A DNA stretch of 37,318 bases from a virus: the IMG/VR virus record IMGVR_UViG_3300033155_000907, positions 1-37,318 of that record; one strand, written 5' to 3'. The translations under genes and the position numbers were made by a program. The first letter of the stretch is position 1. Each line of letters starts with the position of its first letter. Below the pieces are notes generated by a model that ran no database searches, was not told the origin of the DNA, and was given only the letters and a program-made list of their open reading frames with translations. Below, piece after piece: positions 1 through 6,689 of this stretch.

Positions 1-114
1 CTGTTCTGTTCTTTCTTTCGTCGCCGCTCCACCGCCGTTCAAGCGCCGGATAGCGCCATCCTCTAGGGAATACTCTACTTGCTCCAGCCAGCCAATGTCA
101 ATCAGGATTTCGAA
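1..114. repeat. 114-bp terminal direct repeat, left copy
   Basis: Bases 1-114 are identical to 37205-37318. Both copies lie inside one reading frame, and joining the ends at the repeat restores a continuous gene. This is best read as the overlap of a circular or circularly permuted genome, not as a physical end. A true short terminal repeat cannot be excluded from sequence alone. Confidence 0.95.
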
Positions 115-420
115 GGAATTGGTGAAATGATCCGCCGGCAAGCGGGTGATCCTGGATAATGATACCGCATCGTGAGCGACCAAGGCGCCCCGTTTTCCAC
201 TCCGAATCAACAGCCCTCGAGGGTCACATTTGGACGCGACCTGAACCATCAAGATCCATGCGGAAAACAACTCGGCCGGGTTGTCCTGACTCATTAGATC
301 CGTGTACCCGTCACCGTCGTGTTGGTTCGGACACGGAAACCAGTTCAGGTTCTTTAGAATGCGACTCTTGTGATTCTCGAAGTGTTCGTCCCAGTCTACG
401 ATCTGATAGGCTTTGATCAT
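1..420 (-). CDS. Replication initiation protein, N-terminal part (continues across the circular junction to 36845)
   Basis: The ATG at 418-420 opens a frame that runs off the window start and resumes in frame at 37204, ending at 36845, for 259 aa in all. Residues 1-140 lie here. Residues about 40-125 look like the winged-helix DNA-binding region of phage replication organisers (DnaD, DnaT or lambda O type). Residues 130-150 form a charged linker encoded by a TTCTG repeat. An AAGGG ribosome site lies 6-9 bases upstream. The start overlaps the stop of a 33-aa leader ORF by ATGA, and promoter P3 lies 132 bases upstream. The likely role is origin binding and loading of the host helicase, inferred because no polymerase or helicase is encoded. 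Family membership is judged from overall pattern only. Confidence 0.75.
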   Translation of the reverse strand, partial: MIKAYQIVDWDEHFENHKSRILKNLNWFPCPNQHDGDGYTDLMSQDNPAELFSAWILMVQVASKCDPRGLLIRSGKRGALVAHDAVSLSRITRLPADHFTNSFEILIDIGWLEQVEYSLEDGAIRRLNGGGAATKERTEQ

Positions 421-518
421 TTGGTTGCCCTTAAATAAAGACGCCCCCGTTGAGCGGCAACCACAAAAACAGGAAGTCTTTGATGGAACTCGCGGGGGGC
501 TAACCTTGTTGATACCAT
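417..518 (-). CDS. 33-aa leader ORF upstream of the replication gene
   Basis: An ATG at 516-518 has a good ribosome site (AGGAAG, 7 bases away) and opens 33 codons. They end in a TGA that overlaps the ATG of the replication gene as ATGA. It is the first ORF after promoter P3. The product is basic (six Arg, one Lys) with a hydrophobic middle (LPVFVVAA). It could be a real small protein or a leader that couples translation into the replication gene. I recognise no family. The support is the ribosome site plus the overlap style shared with the rest of the genome. Confidence 0.45.
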   Translation of the reverse strand: MVSTRLAPREFHQRLPVFVVAAQRGRLYLRATK

Positions 519-551
519 GATCGTCTTCCTGTAGTAGTTGCCATACCGATC

Positions 552-580
552 ATGATAGTGACCTCTCATATCCTTGTCAA
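552..580 (-). promoter_or_regulatory. Promoter P3 (sigma-70 type) for the replication/nuclease operon
   Basis: On the minus strand there is TTGACA (575-580), a 17-bp spacer and TATCAT (552-557). It lies just after the stop of the HTH gene ending at 597 and upstream of the leader ORF and replication gene. A perfect 8-bp palindrome, ATCATGAT (549-556), overlaps the -10 and could be an operator. Confidence 0.75.
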
Positions 581-596
581 GCTTTCCGTTTTACCG

Positions 597-974
597 TCAT
601 GCTGTTGCCTTGCCCATGTCCTCTGGCTTCATGAACCTACCACAGCCACGGCACCTGTACGATGCGACGCGATAATCCCAGTGGCCGTGTGCGCTAAGGC
701 ACTCGATGCACAAGGGCGTCAATTGAAATAGACTCAGAGATCCTCTCTTGAAATTCTGGACCGCTATGCCGGCGCGCCTGATATCGCTGATCCTGGCGCT
801 GTACTTGAGCGCGATCGCGGCCAGGTCGTAGTTCGTAGCCGGCCCAGACCTCAAGCGATCGAGGACTATCTTGCATTGCTTCGACAGCCTGGGCCGTTCC
901 TTCGGATCTGGAACGTTCGGATCGAACGGGATCACGCCGCCTTCCTTCTCGAACTTCAGCTTTGCTTGTCTCAT
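597..974 (-). CDS. Helix-turn-helix protein with C-terminal zinc ribbon
   Basis: The product has 125 aa. Residues about 30-75 form a winged-helix or HTH unit (KIVLDRLRSGPATNYDLA, then SARISDIRRAG), a pattern common in small phage DNA-binding proteins. Residues about 88-112 carry CIEC and CRGC pairs, a likely zinc ribbon. The start at 974 has an excellent ribosome site (GGAGGGGG). It is the last gene of the P2 operon and is followed directly by P3, so a regulatory role on P3 is possible but not shown. Confidence 0.7.
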   Translation of the reverse strand: MRQAKLKFEKEGGVIPFDPNVPDPKERPRLSKQCKIVLDRLRSGPATNYDLAAIALKYSARISDIRRAGIAVQNFKRGSLSLFQLTPLCIECLSAHGHWDYRVASYRCRGCGRFMKPEDMGKATA

Positions 975-990
975 GCTTACCCCCTCCGGT

Positions 991-1470
991 TCAATAGTGG
1001 GCCTTCAGATCGCCGCCCTCGACCTGGGCTTTTGCCTCTGACAGTTGCGTAATTCTTCGAGCCGCCCACCGTTGCTTGTGCTTCTCTCCGTCCAATTCAT
1101 TGCGAATATCAGCCAGGATGGTTTCCTTGTCTATCTGCGCGCCCTTCCTGGTGTATGCAGCGCGGCACGATTCGCAACACCCGTGTTGACTTGTGAGCCA
1201 GACGATATCGTCCTGCTTGTATCTCTTGAGGTCGTGACGATGCGCGCTCTCGATGTCGTTGGTGTTGCAGATCAATTCAAGCTCCCCAAGTTCTGCGATG
1301 CGTTCCTCAGAGAACCGATTCTTCTTATCGTGCCAGTATCTATCGGCGAACACCCAGCCGTCGCCCTTTCTTTCGGCGTGAAGCTGGTTTTCGAAGCAAT
1401 GGTGTGAATAGGTGTGGTTCGCTTCATTGAATTTAATCCTGTAAATGTCTCCCTCTCGAATCTCGTCCAT
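991..1470 (-). CDS. Hypothetical protein with CxxC motif
   Basis: The 159-aa protein is not recognised. It is rich in charged residues, His and Trp. A HGCCESCRAAY segment near residue 100 could bind zinc, and the C-terminal third is probably helical. The ribosome site AAAGGAG contains the end of the upstream gene, whose TAG lies one base before this ATG, so the two are translationally linked. It sits between a small hypothetical and the HTH protein in the P2 operon. Confidence 0.6.
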   Translation of the reverse strand: MDEIREGDIYRIKFNEANHTYSHHCFENQLHAERKGDGWVFADRYWHDKKNRFSEERIAELGELELICNTNDIESAHRHDLKRYKQDDIVWLTSQHGCCESCRAAYTRKGAQIDKETILADIRNELDGEKHKQRWAARRITQLSEAKAQVEGGDLKAHY

Positions 1471-1471
1471 G

Positions 1472-1882
1472 CTATTCTCCTTTCTTGGCGTGGTGTACGG
1501 GATCTCTAAGGTTCAACCCGCACTTGGCACACCAATCAATATCCTCTTGGCCTCGGGCATCGTGACAATGGCGGAAAGTATCCTCCAACTGTTTAATCCG
1601 CTTGAGGCAATCATGATATGCGTTATAGCGGTAGACTAACAACTCGCCGAGAGAGTCGCCTGAGCCAGGGGCTATGCCAGCAACGCCCTTGTTCGGCTCA
1701 TCAGCAAAGACAATCTCATTGCCATTCCAGACGAGCTTGACCTCAGGAACATCAGCGGCGACCAACGCTTCCATGGTCAGGCCGTCCGTGATCTGGTTGA
1801 CGGCATCAAGCCCGGTACAGCCCGTCTCGTTGATCTTGTCCTGTACTTCCTTCGCCCCTTGTGCCGCCGGGTCGTTACTCAT
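1472..1882 (-). CDS. Hypothetical protein with C-terminal Cys/His cluster
   Basis: The 136-aa protein starts at the ATG at 1880-1882 because AAAGGAGAGG lies just upstream. A longer frame to 1990 has no such site. Residues about 25-75 are acidic to neutral. The C-terminus carries a coiled stretch, then HCHD and WCAKCGL, consistent with one zinc site. No function is recognised. It follows a 165-base spacer holding two direct repeats. Confidence 0.65.
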   Translation of the reverse strand: MSNDPAAQGAKEVQDKINETGCTGLDAVNQITDGLTMEALVAADVPEVKLVWNGNEIVFADEPNKGVAGIAPGSGDSLGELLVYRYNAYHDCLKRIKQLEDTFRHCHDARGQEDIDWCAKCGLNLRDPVHHAKKGE

Positions 1883-1925
1883 GTGGTTGCCTCTCCTTTC
1901 GTTACGGCGAGAGTGTGGGCCGGGG

Positions 1926-1963
1926 TGTAGCAGTCCCAGTGGTATACCTACTGTAGCACTCCC
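1926..1963 (-). repeat. Pair of 12-bp direct repeats 26 bp apart, candidate operator
   Basis: On the minus strand GGGAGTGCTACA (1952-1963) and GGGACTGCTACA (1926-1937) differ at one base. The palindrome GGTATACC lies between them. They fall in the non-coding spacer upstream of the gene starting at 1882. I see no convincing promoter here: a TTGACA at 1993-1998 has no -10 at the right distance. Confidence 0.4.
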
Positions 1964-2047
1964 ATTCCTGAGGACCCACACTGTCACCAAATTGTCAATA
2001 ATCCCTGATGCCCCCGGCCCAGTGTCCCAGACCGAGGGCGGCTCTCT

Positions 2048-3160
2048 CTATTTCTTCTCAGCCTTGGCCCGCTTCTTGAGGTAAGCGGGTAGTTCTTCCT
2101 TCAGCTTCTCAATGCCCTTGGCTATGACATCATTGGTATACTCACGGTGGAACTTATCCATCCGTTCCCAGTTCCTGGTCCCGACGGCGATCTCGATCAT
2201 GTCCGCCTTGGCCTTGGTATCAGCCCCGGTCTTTCCGGGGAACGTGTCAATCATGAGTTGCTTCAAATCAGACAGAAGAACCTCACGGGTGACCTTCCAC
2301 TCTCGGTAAGAGTCGCCGCCATCGCGCTCGAACATGTCGTCAGAGTTGCGATCGGTATCGATGCCCAGGTGGTCACCGCCAAAGTTCAAGGCTTCAATAT
2401 GCGGCATGAAGTCCGCGAAACTTGGGTTGTCGATCGCCTGACCATCCATTGACTTGTCATCCATGCGCCTGTCTTTGATGACGTGGCAACGATGAACGAC
2501 ACGGTCACCGATCTTGGCGCTCTGTCGGCCCTTGCCCTTTGTCGCGCCGACCTCAATACCAGACTCGGTCATTCGGATACGTTGCATCTCCAGAACAAGG
2601 GACGGCTCGAATCCGAACTCGCCTTCGGCCTTCATCTTCGTGCCGGTCTTGATCAGATCCTTGTGACCGTCTTCGTTTTCTTCCATGTCGTAGTCCCAAC
2701 CCGCACGGCCGGCAACCATGACATGCAACTTGCTATTGACTAGCGCCTCTGTGAACAAGCCCCATTCCTGCTTGATCGGCGTCCAGTGATAGATCTGCAA
2801 CTTCTTGATCTTCAGTTTCCGCTGGAACGATTCCATCAGTTCGCGCCAGTAATGTGAAGCTGAGTCAATGATCAGCCCGAAGCCATGTTCCTCAGCTTCT
2901 TTGATGCCGGTCATTAAGTCAGCAAATGCCCTGGACTTAGCGACGCGGAGAACGATACCCGCCTCTTTGAAGCGTGGGATCGCCCAGTCAGAACCCGTCT
3001 CTGTGTCCAGGAAATAAATCGGCTTGTCGGACTTCAAGTACTTATGCAATCCGATCATCAATTCCACGGTCGTGTACGTCTTTCCCGACCCCTGGAATCC
3101 ATAGATACCACCCTTGAAATACGCGGTGGTAGATACAGCGTCTACAAATAGGTTGCCCAT
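2048..3160 (-). CDS. RecA-fold P-loop ATPase, Sak4-like recombination protein
   Basis: The 370-aa protein has a Walker A motif GFQGSGKT at residues 21-28 and a Walker B-like GLIIDS at about 95-100. This matches the AAA_24/Sak4 phage nucleotide-binding family, RecA-like single-strand annealing or recombination ATPases. The C-terminal third (about 240-370) is charged and helical. The start is the ATG at 3158-3160, preceded by AAAGGGG. A TTG at 3175 is also in frame but lacks a ribosome site. It probably acts in recombination-dependent replication or repair with host SSB. No SSB or exonuclease partner is seen nearby. The Sak4 assignment is by motif and size. Confidence 0.75.
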   Translation of the reverse strand: MGNLFVDAVSTTAYFKGGIYGFQGSGKTYTTVELMIGLHKYLKSDKPIYFLDTETGSDWAIPRFKEAGIVLRVAKSRAFADLMTGIKEAEEHGFGLIIDSASHYWRELMESFQRKLKIKKLQIYHWTPIKQEWGLFTEALVNSKLHVMVAGRAGWDYDMEENEDGHKDLIKTGTKMKAEGEFGFEPSLVLEMQRIRMTESGIEVGATKGKGRQSAKIGDRVVHRCHVIKDRRMDDKSMDGQAIDNPSFADFMPHIEALNFGGDHLGIDTDRNSDDMFERDGGDSYREWKVTREVLLSDLKQLMIDTFPGKTGADTKAKADMIEIAVGTRNWERMDKFHREYTNDVIAKGIEKLKEELPAYLKKRAKAEKK

Positions 3161-3171
3161 CACGGCCCCTT

Positions 3172-3360
3172 TCAATATCTTTCCCAGTCTCCGGAGTACA
3201 CCATGTTGGTGACCTCTTCCTGTCCTTCAGGAGCCAGGTTGTCCGGTGACAAAATCACAACTTCGCTCGGTCCATCCTCTAAAACCAACACCCTGATCTC
3301 AACGTCGATGCTGGACCCATCATCACAAGGAACGGTAACGCCGCCGAGTTGCCAACTCAT
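3172..3360 (-). CDS. Small acidic hypothetical protein
   Basis: The 62-aa, acidic, beta-rich product has no recognised family. The start has AAGGGGGTGAG just upstream and overlaps the previous gene's stop by ATGA. It lies directly before the Sak4-like ATPase, with 11 bases between. Confidence 0.6.
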   Translation of the reverse strand: MSWQLGGVTVPCDDGSSIDVEIRVLVLEDGPSEVVILSPDNLAPEGQEEVTNMVYSGDWERY

Positions 3361-3497
3361 ATCTCACCCCCTTCCATAGAGAGGTGGGGAATCCCGTTTG
3401 TCAAGAACGATTGGGCAACCATAACTTGACGCCAGGGATTCCCCGGGTGTAGAAAATAAGAAGTGAGAACCAAGTGCCCAATCATTTTTGTGATCAT
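3357..3497 (-). CDS. 46-aa hypothetical protein
   Basis: The ATG at 3495-3497 sits one base after the TAA of the HTH gene, with AGAGG overlapping that stop as ribosome site. The product has 46 aa with a hydrophobic N-terminal half (MITKMIGHLVLTSYF). The same frame is open up to 3614, but that part lies inside the HTH gene. No family is recognised. Confidence 0.5.
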   Translation of the reverse strand: MITKMIGHLVLTSYFLHPGNPWRQVMVAQSFLTNGIPHLSMEGGEI

Positions 3498-3498
3498 A

Positions 3499-3693
3499 TT
3501 ACCTCTTGCAGTATTTGCTTTCACCCAGTTCACAGTGCGTGAACCGATCCAGTTGTTCTTGTGTAAAGCGGACGCCACCAGACGCCAGCCTTGTGATCTC
3601 GATCTTGCCGTCATGTATCCAGCGCCGGATCTGGCGCGCCTTCACGCCAAAGTAATCCGCCGCCTGTTCCACTGATTTCAGCTTTTCGTCCAT
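3499..3693 (-). CDS. Small helix-turn-helix DNA-binding protein (MerR/excisionase-like)
   Basis: The 64-aa product carries SVEQAADYFGVKARQIRRWI, a classic winged HTH of the MerR/Xis (HTH_17) type, followed by a wing (GGVRFTQEQLDRF). Two ATGs are possible, 3693 and 3702. I chose 3693 because AAGGGAG lies about 10 bases before it but is too close to the other. It is the first gene after promoter P2, so it may bind the P2 dyad. No integrase is present, so a role in excision is unlikely; regulation is more probable. Confidence 0.75.
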   Translation of the reverse strand: MDEKLKSVEQAADYFGVKARQIRRWIHDGKIEITRLASGGVRFTQEQLDRFTHCELGESKYCKR

Positions 3694-3727
3694 GCCTTTC
3701 ATACTCCCTTTGATGTCATCCTGGGAC

Positions 3728-3755
3728 ATTATACCCAGGGTTCCCGCTTTGTCAA
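3728..3755 (-). promoter_or_regulatory. Promoter P2 (perfect sigma-70 consensus) with operator-like dyad
   Basis: On the minus strand there is TTGACA (3750-3755), a 16-bp spacer and TATAAT (3728-3733). The stop codon of the upstream TOPRIM gene is part of the -35 box. A perfect inverted repeat, CCTGGG-N8-CCCAGG, brackets the -10, an arrangement typical of a repressor site. Transcription would begin near 3721, about 27 bases before the HTH gene. Confidence 0.8.
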
Positions 3756-4666
3756 GGGCGCGTGTCGCCATCAGCCAGTGATTCGATGACGTCGCCCCAG
3801 TTGGCAGAAACATCATTGAGCGATTCCCGTTCGTGTTCTTGACGCACTTCCATGTCACGCCATGCGTCCATGTCACAGAATGACTTGATGGTATCTTGAA
3901 TCAGCGTGTCGAGTACCGTTGGCTCTAACGCATCAAGCTCCCAGGAGTCGGACCCGTACTCGCCAATGTATCCCGCCGCCCTGGAGTCTGTCAGCTTTGC
4001 CGGGTTGGGTGGTGGTCCGTACTCTTCGATTTGATCCATGTTGAGCGCAATGCGCTTGACTTCCATTGGCATACCGAACAACCCCAGTCTGTCGTTGATG
4101 TCTCGGGTCATGTCTATGCCGGACGGGTCATGGTCGCCAAGGTGGATCACGACCGGGGTCTGGCCGTCATTGTTGTAGCCCGAAAAACGCTGTGCCGCCC
4201 TCCACATCTCCGACTGGCTGGTGTACCCTTTACACGCGAAACACTCAACGTCAAGCGGCTCACATGCCCTCAGGATGACGCCCTCAAGGGCTTGCTTTTC
4301 AACCCACACTTCGACCCGGTACTCCTGGTCCTGCCATTTGTCGATCGCGTAACTTCGCGCCGCGCTCCTGATGATGTCGGACGGGGAACTCCAGTGTGAC
4401 ATTGTGTTGAGACTACGACCACGATCCTCTATGGCTTCCCAGTCGATGAGGCCAGCCAGCCGGCCATCGTTGACGATGCCGCCAAGCCTCTTGTATTCGC
4501 TTTGCTTGTTCGGGATGAGATCCGCCGCCACAAACCTGTAATAGAGTTGCCGCAACGTCAGAGACAGCCCCTGTTCTGTGTAGTCATCTATGACAGCGTT
4601 GGCGTGCGCGATGATTGACAGACTTCCCGCCTTGAAATTTTTCGGCACATAACATATCTTTGCCAT
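3752..4666 (-). CDS. TOPRIM protein resembling Spo11 / topoisomerase VI subunit A
   Basis: The 304-aa protein has LTLRQLYYRF at residues 36-45, which resembles the catalytic-Tyr helix of the winged-helix domain of Spo11/TopoVI-A (Arg then Tyr-Tyr). WVEKQALEG at 121-129 gives the TOPRIM Glu (E123). ACKGYTS at 144-150 recalls the KGYP loop. LGDHDPSGID at 176-185 gives the TOPRIM Asp pair (D178, D180). Order and spacing fit TopoVI-A. No GHKL ATPase (TopoVI-B) is encoded, so strand passage is unlikely alone. It may nick or cut DNA, or act with a host partner. The ribosome site GGAAGGAG lies upstream of 4666. The last residues overlap promoter P2. Homologues are often left as hypothetical phage proteins. 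Confidence 0.65.
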   Translation of the reverse strand: MAKICYVPKNFKAGSLSIIAHANAVIDDYTEQGLSLTLRQLYYRFVAADLIPNKQSEYKRLGGIVNDGRLAGLIDWEAIEDRGRSLNTMSHWSSPSDIIRSAARSYAIDKWQDQEYRVEVWVEKQALEGVILRACEPLDVECFACKGYTSQSEMWRAAQRFSGYNNDGQTPVVIHLGDHDPSGIDMTRDINDRLGLFGMPMEVKRIALNMDQIEEYGPPPNPAKLTDSRAAGYIGEYGSDSWELDALEPTVLDTLIQDTIKSFCDMDAWRDMEVRQEHERESLNDVSANWGDVIESLADGDTRP

Positions 4667-4670
4667 GTCC

Positions 4671-4988
4671 TCATCTCCTTCCGTAATAGTTCAGTTTCTG
4701 GGCGGCCCACCAACGTGGAACGCCTATCACAAAATTATTGTCTCGTGATCCGTCCGTCAATATGTTGCAACGATTCCTCGGAACCCATGCGTGCTGGCGC
4801 TCATACTGATTGAAGCCAGTGCAACCCGTGATCACTCGGTATGCCTTGTCCGTCTTGTCCACTATCTGCAACTGGACGCCGATTTCATTTGTGATCTGAA
4901 TAACCTTCCAGTGACGCGCACCGAACACTTCGATACGTGCCTCTGGAAATTTGTTCTTGAGTGGTGCCGGTATTGTTTGTGATCTCAT
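4671..4988 (-). CDS. Hypothetical basic protein
   Basis: The 105-aa, Arg-rich product has no recognised family. The start at 4988 lacks a visible Shine-Dalgarno site but lies two bases after the upstream stop, so translation probably depends on coupling. Its own stop sits inside the ribosome site of the TOPRIM gene. Confidence 0.55.
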   Translation of the reverse strand: MRSQTIPAPLKNKFPEARIEVFGARHWKVIQITNEIGVQLQIVDKTDKAYRVITGCTGFNQYERQHAWVPRNRCNILTDGSRDNNFVIGVPRWWAAQKLNYYGRR

Positions 4989-4990
4989 AA

Positions 4991-5257
4991 TTAATATGAA
5001 GATGTTCTAGGACACATCGTCTTATCTTGGCATCCGTTGAGATCGTGTCCAAGGGTTGCAGCAATCCATCCGATTTCCTTGCCTACGCTCTCAGCCCACT
5101 TGATGAACCGACCCATTGCAGCAAGGCTCTCTGTTCCATGCGTCTCTTCAAAGTACATAACCGAGATCCCTACTGTCGATTTATCCCAGTCATAACCCGC
5201 CAAATATTTCTGTGCCTTCTTCAACACATCCAGGTACACCGATTTCTCCTCCGCCAT
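4991..5257 (-). CDS. Hypothetical protein, first gene after promoter P1
   Basis: The product has 88 aa. The start at 5257 is chosen for its strong site (GGAGGG, 7 bases upstream). The frame stays open to 5344, but that includes promoter P1. Another ATG at 5296 would give a nearly leaderless message. The sequence is helical and Trp-containing, ending in a Cys-bearing tail. No family is recognised. Being first after P1 suggests early expression. Confidence 0.6.
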   Translation of the reverse strand: MAEEKSVYLDVLKKAQKYLAGYDWDKSTVGISVMYFEETHGTESLAAMGRFIKWAESVGKEIGWIAATLGHDLNGCQDKTMCPRTSSY

Positions 5258-5301
5258 TTCCCTGCCCTCCGTATTGGTTGCCTCGTTCTTTACCATGCCT
5301 A

Positions 5302-5329
5302 AGTATACGCTTTCCCCTGGGGGTGTCAA
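5302..5329 (-). promoter_or_regulatory. Promoter P1 (sigma-70 type)
   Basis: On the minus strand there is TTGACA (5324-5329), a 16-bp spacer and TATACT (5302-5307). The spacer holds a short dyad, CCCC-A-GGGG. It heads the block of three genes at 5257-3752 and is flanked upstream by a tandem 10-bp repeat. Confidence 0.75.
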
Positions 5330-5335
5330 GCCTTC

Positions 5336-5355
5336 TTGGGTCATATTAGGTCATA
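5336..5355 (-). repeat. Tandem 10-bp repeat just upstream of P1
   Basis: On the plus strand TTGGGTCATA and TTAGGTCATA stand back to back, differing at one base, ending 7 bases from the P1 -35. Two more GGTCA words lie at 5457-5461 and 5463-5467. A 10-bp period places both copies on one DNA face, as expected for a cooperative activator or repressor site. Confidence 0.4.
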
Positions 5356-5587
5356 CTAGGGCCGAAATGCCTGAGGTCGTAGAGTATCAGGGCCACGGAG
5401 GCACCACGAGGCAACTTGCCCTCAGATTGCCCAGGGTTGAATATGGGGGTGTAATGGGTCACGGTCAAGGGGTGGCTGACGGGGGCACCCTATGCCAGGC
5501 GCCCGAAATTGATATTTGGGGGGGACGGTCCCCGATCAGCCAGGCCACGGCGTGACAGCCGGACCTCTCGAGGACCGTACCCGATTC
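5356..5587. other. Non-coding region between late-gene end and P1
   Basis: With the P1 area this makes a gene-free stretch of about 330 bases (5258-5587), the longest in the genome. It lies where the late operon ends and the early block begins. Short hairpins are possible, such as GGGGA-CCG-TCCCC read on the minus strand at about 5524-5536. None has a U-tract, so I cannot name a terminator with confidence. No ORF with a ribosome site is seen. It is a reasonable place to look for a terminator or origin. Confidence 0.5.
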
Positions 5588-6679
5588 TTACTCGGCCAGG
5601 CTGTCCGGGATCGTCTCGGTACCGTCCAAGACGTCGGGAAGCGGCCGCGTGAAGTGTGTCCGGAAGTACGACTGAAACAGACCGTTGTCATCAGACGCCA
5701 GGCTAAACTCGAACGTGTCGCCGACCTCAAAGTCTGTACTGCCGGCATCGATCTGAATGCCAAAGCCGGCGAGATCTTGAACGTCGCCGGGGAACGGTTC
5801 ACCCGTGGTGATCAGCCCGGAGGACCCACCGATCAGACCCCTGACCCTGGAGCGAACGCGCCACGTTTCAGACCCTGGCGTTCCGGCACCCTCACAGGTC
5901 AGGATGATGTCGTCGTCGATGGCCATCTGTGTCGCGTACCATGTGGCGATGTCGCCGTCTCCTGTCTGGCTTCCACGCCACGAGAACTCAACTTGTATGC
6001 CAACGTCCGCACCGACCACGCTGTCGATCAGTAGCTGGCCGCGTAGGCCGCTTGAGTTGTCCGGGGAGATCTCGACCCAACCTTCGGCGGTGTAGATCTC
6101 AGAGTGACCAACCAAGTCGCTGATGGTTCGCGCCGCGTCCTTGTACAGATCCAGGCGGAACTGACCACCGCCCAGGGCGACCACTTCAATGTAGAGACGC
6201 CGGTTCGCGTCCACCACGGAGTTGGTCAAGCCCCTTAGATATGAATAGCTGGACACCTGATCAAAGCTGTCGCCAGACTCGGCTGACTCTGGAACGATGC
6301 TGACAAAGTTGCCCTCGATCGTTTCGCCCGATCCGCCATAGACTAAGCCGCCCTCGTTCATTCTGTCGATAAGCAACAGGATGGTGTCGTCCGCCGTGCT
6401 GTATGCTGACTGGATCTTAACCTTCATGATGCTGTTCATGTACGTGGTCATCAGGCCGGCGACCGTCGTGATGTTGCCACCATACAGATTCTCAAAGCTC
6501 AACAACGCCGTCAGGCCCTGGTTCAGGAACGCCAGGTCTTCGGAGTCGTCGTCGTACTGGCCATGGAACTCGGCTTCCCTGGCCTCCAGTATGGCAATGA
6601 ATCCGTCAATATCGTCGCTTACCTTTACCAGCTTGCCAAGATCTCCAAAGATCTGATTCCAATTGTATACGGTCGGCAT
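5588..6679 (-). CDS. Predicted tail-tip or virion structural protein
   Basis: The 363-aa product is acidic, beta-rich and Gly/Ser-rich, with no catalytic motif visible. It is the last gene of the late operon, after four other proteins of this kind behind the tape measure gene. In siphoviruses this zone encodes distal tail, baseplate or fibre proteins. The N-terminal 85 residues look helical and could be an assembly or trimerisation part. The ribosome site AAGGGGGG precedes 6679. The function is inferred from position only. Confidence 0.65.
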   Translation of the reverse strand: MPTVYNWNQIFGDLGKLVKVSDDIDGFIAILEAREAEFHGQYDDDSEDLAFLNQGLTALLSFENLYGGNITTVAGLMTTYMNSIMKVKIQSAYSTADDTILLLIDRMNEGGLVYGGSGETIEGNFVSIVPESAESGDSFDQVSSYSYLRGLTNSVVDANRRLYIEVVALGGGQFRLDLYKDAARTISDLVGHSEIYTAEGWVEISPDNSSGLRGQLLIDSVVGADVGIQVEFSWRGSQTGDGDIATWYATQMAIDDDIILTCEGAGTPGSETWRVRSRVRGLIGGSSGLITTGEPFPGDVQDLAGFGIQIDAGSTDFEVGDTFEFSLASDDNGLFQSYFRTHFTRPLPDVLDGTETIPDSLAE

Positions 6680-6689
6680 AGTACCCCCC

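Noticed and set aside
1993-1998. TTGACA box on the minus strand as part of a promoter
   Set aside because: No acceptable -10 lies 15-19 bases downstream.
3377-3404. TTGACA at 3399-3404 as a promoter
   Set aside because: The sequence at the -10 position (TCTCTA or CTCTAT) fits poorly, and it lies inside a small gene.
5524-5536. Hairpin GGGGA-CCG-TCCCC as terminator of the late operon
   Set aside because: The loop is only three bases and no U-tract follows, so it is not called as a terminator.
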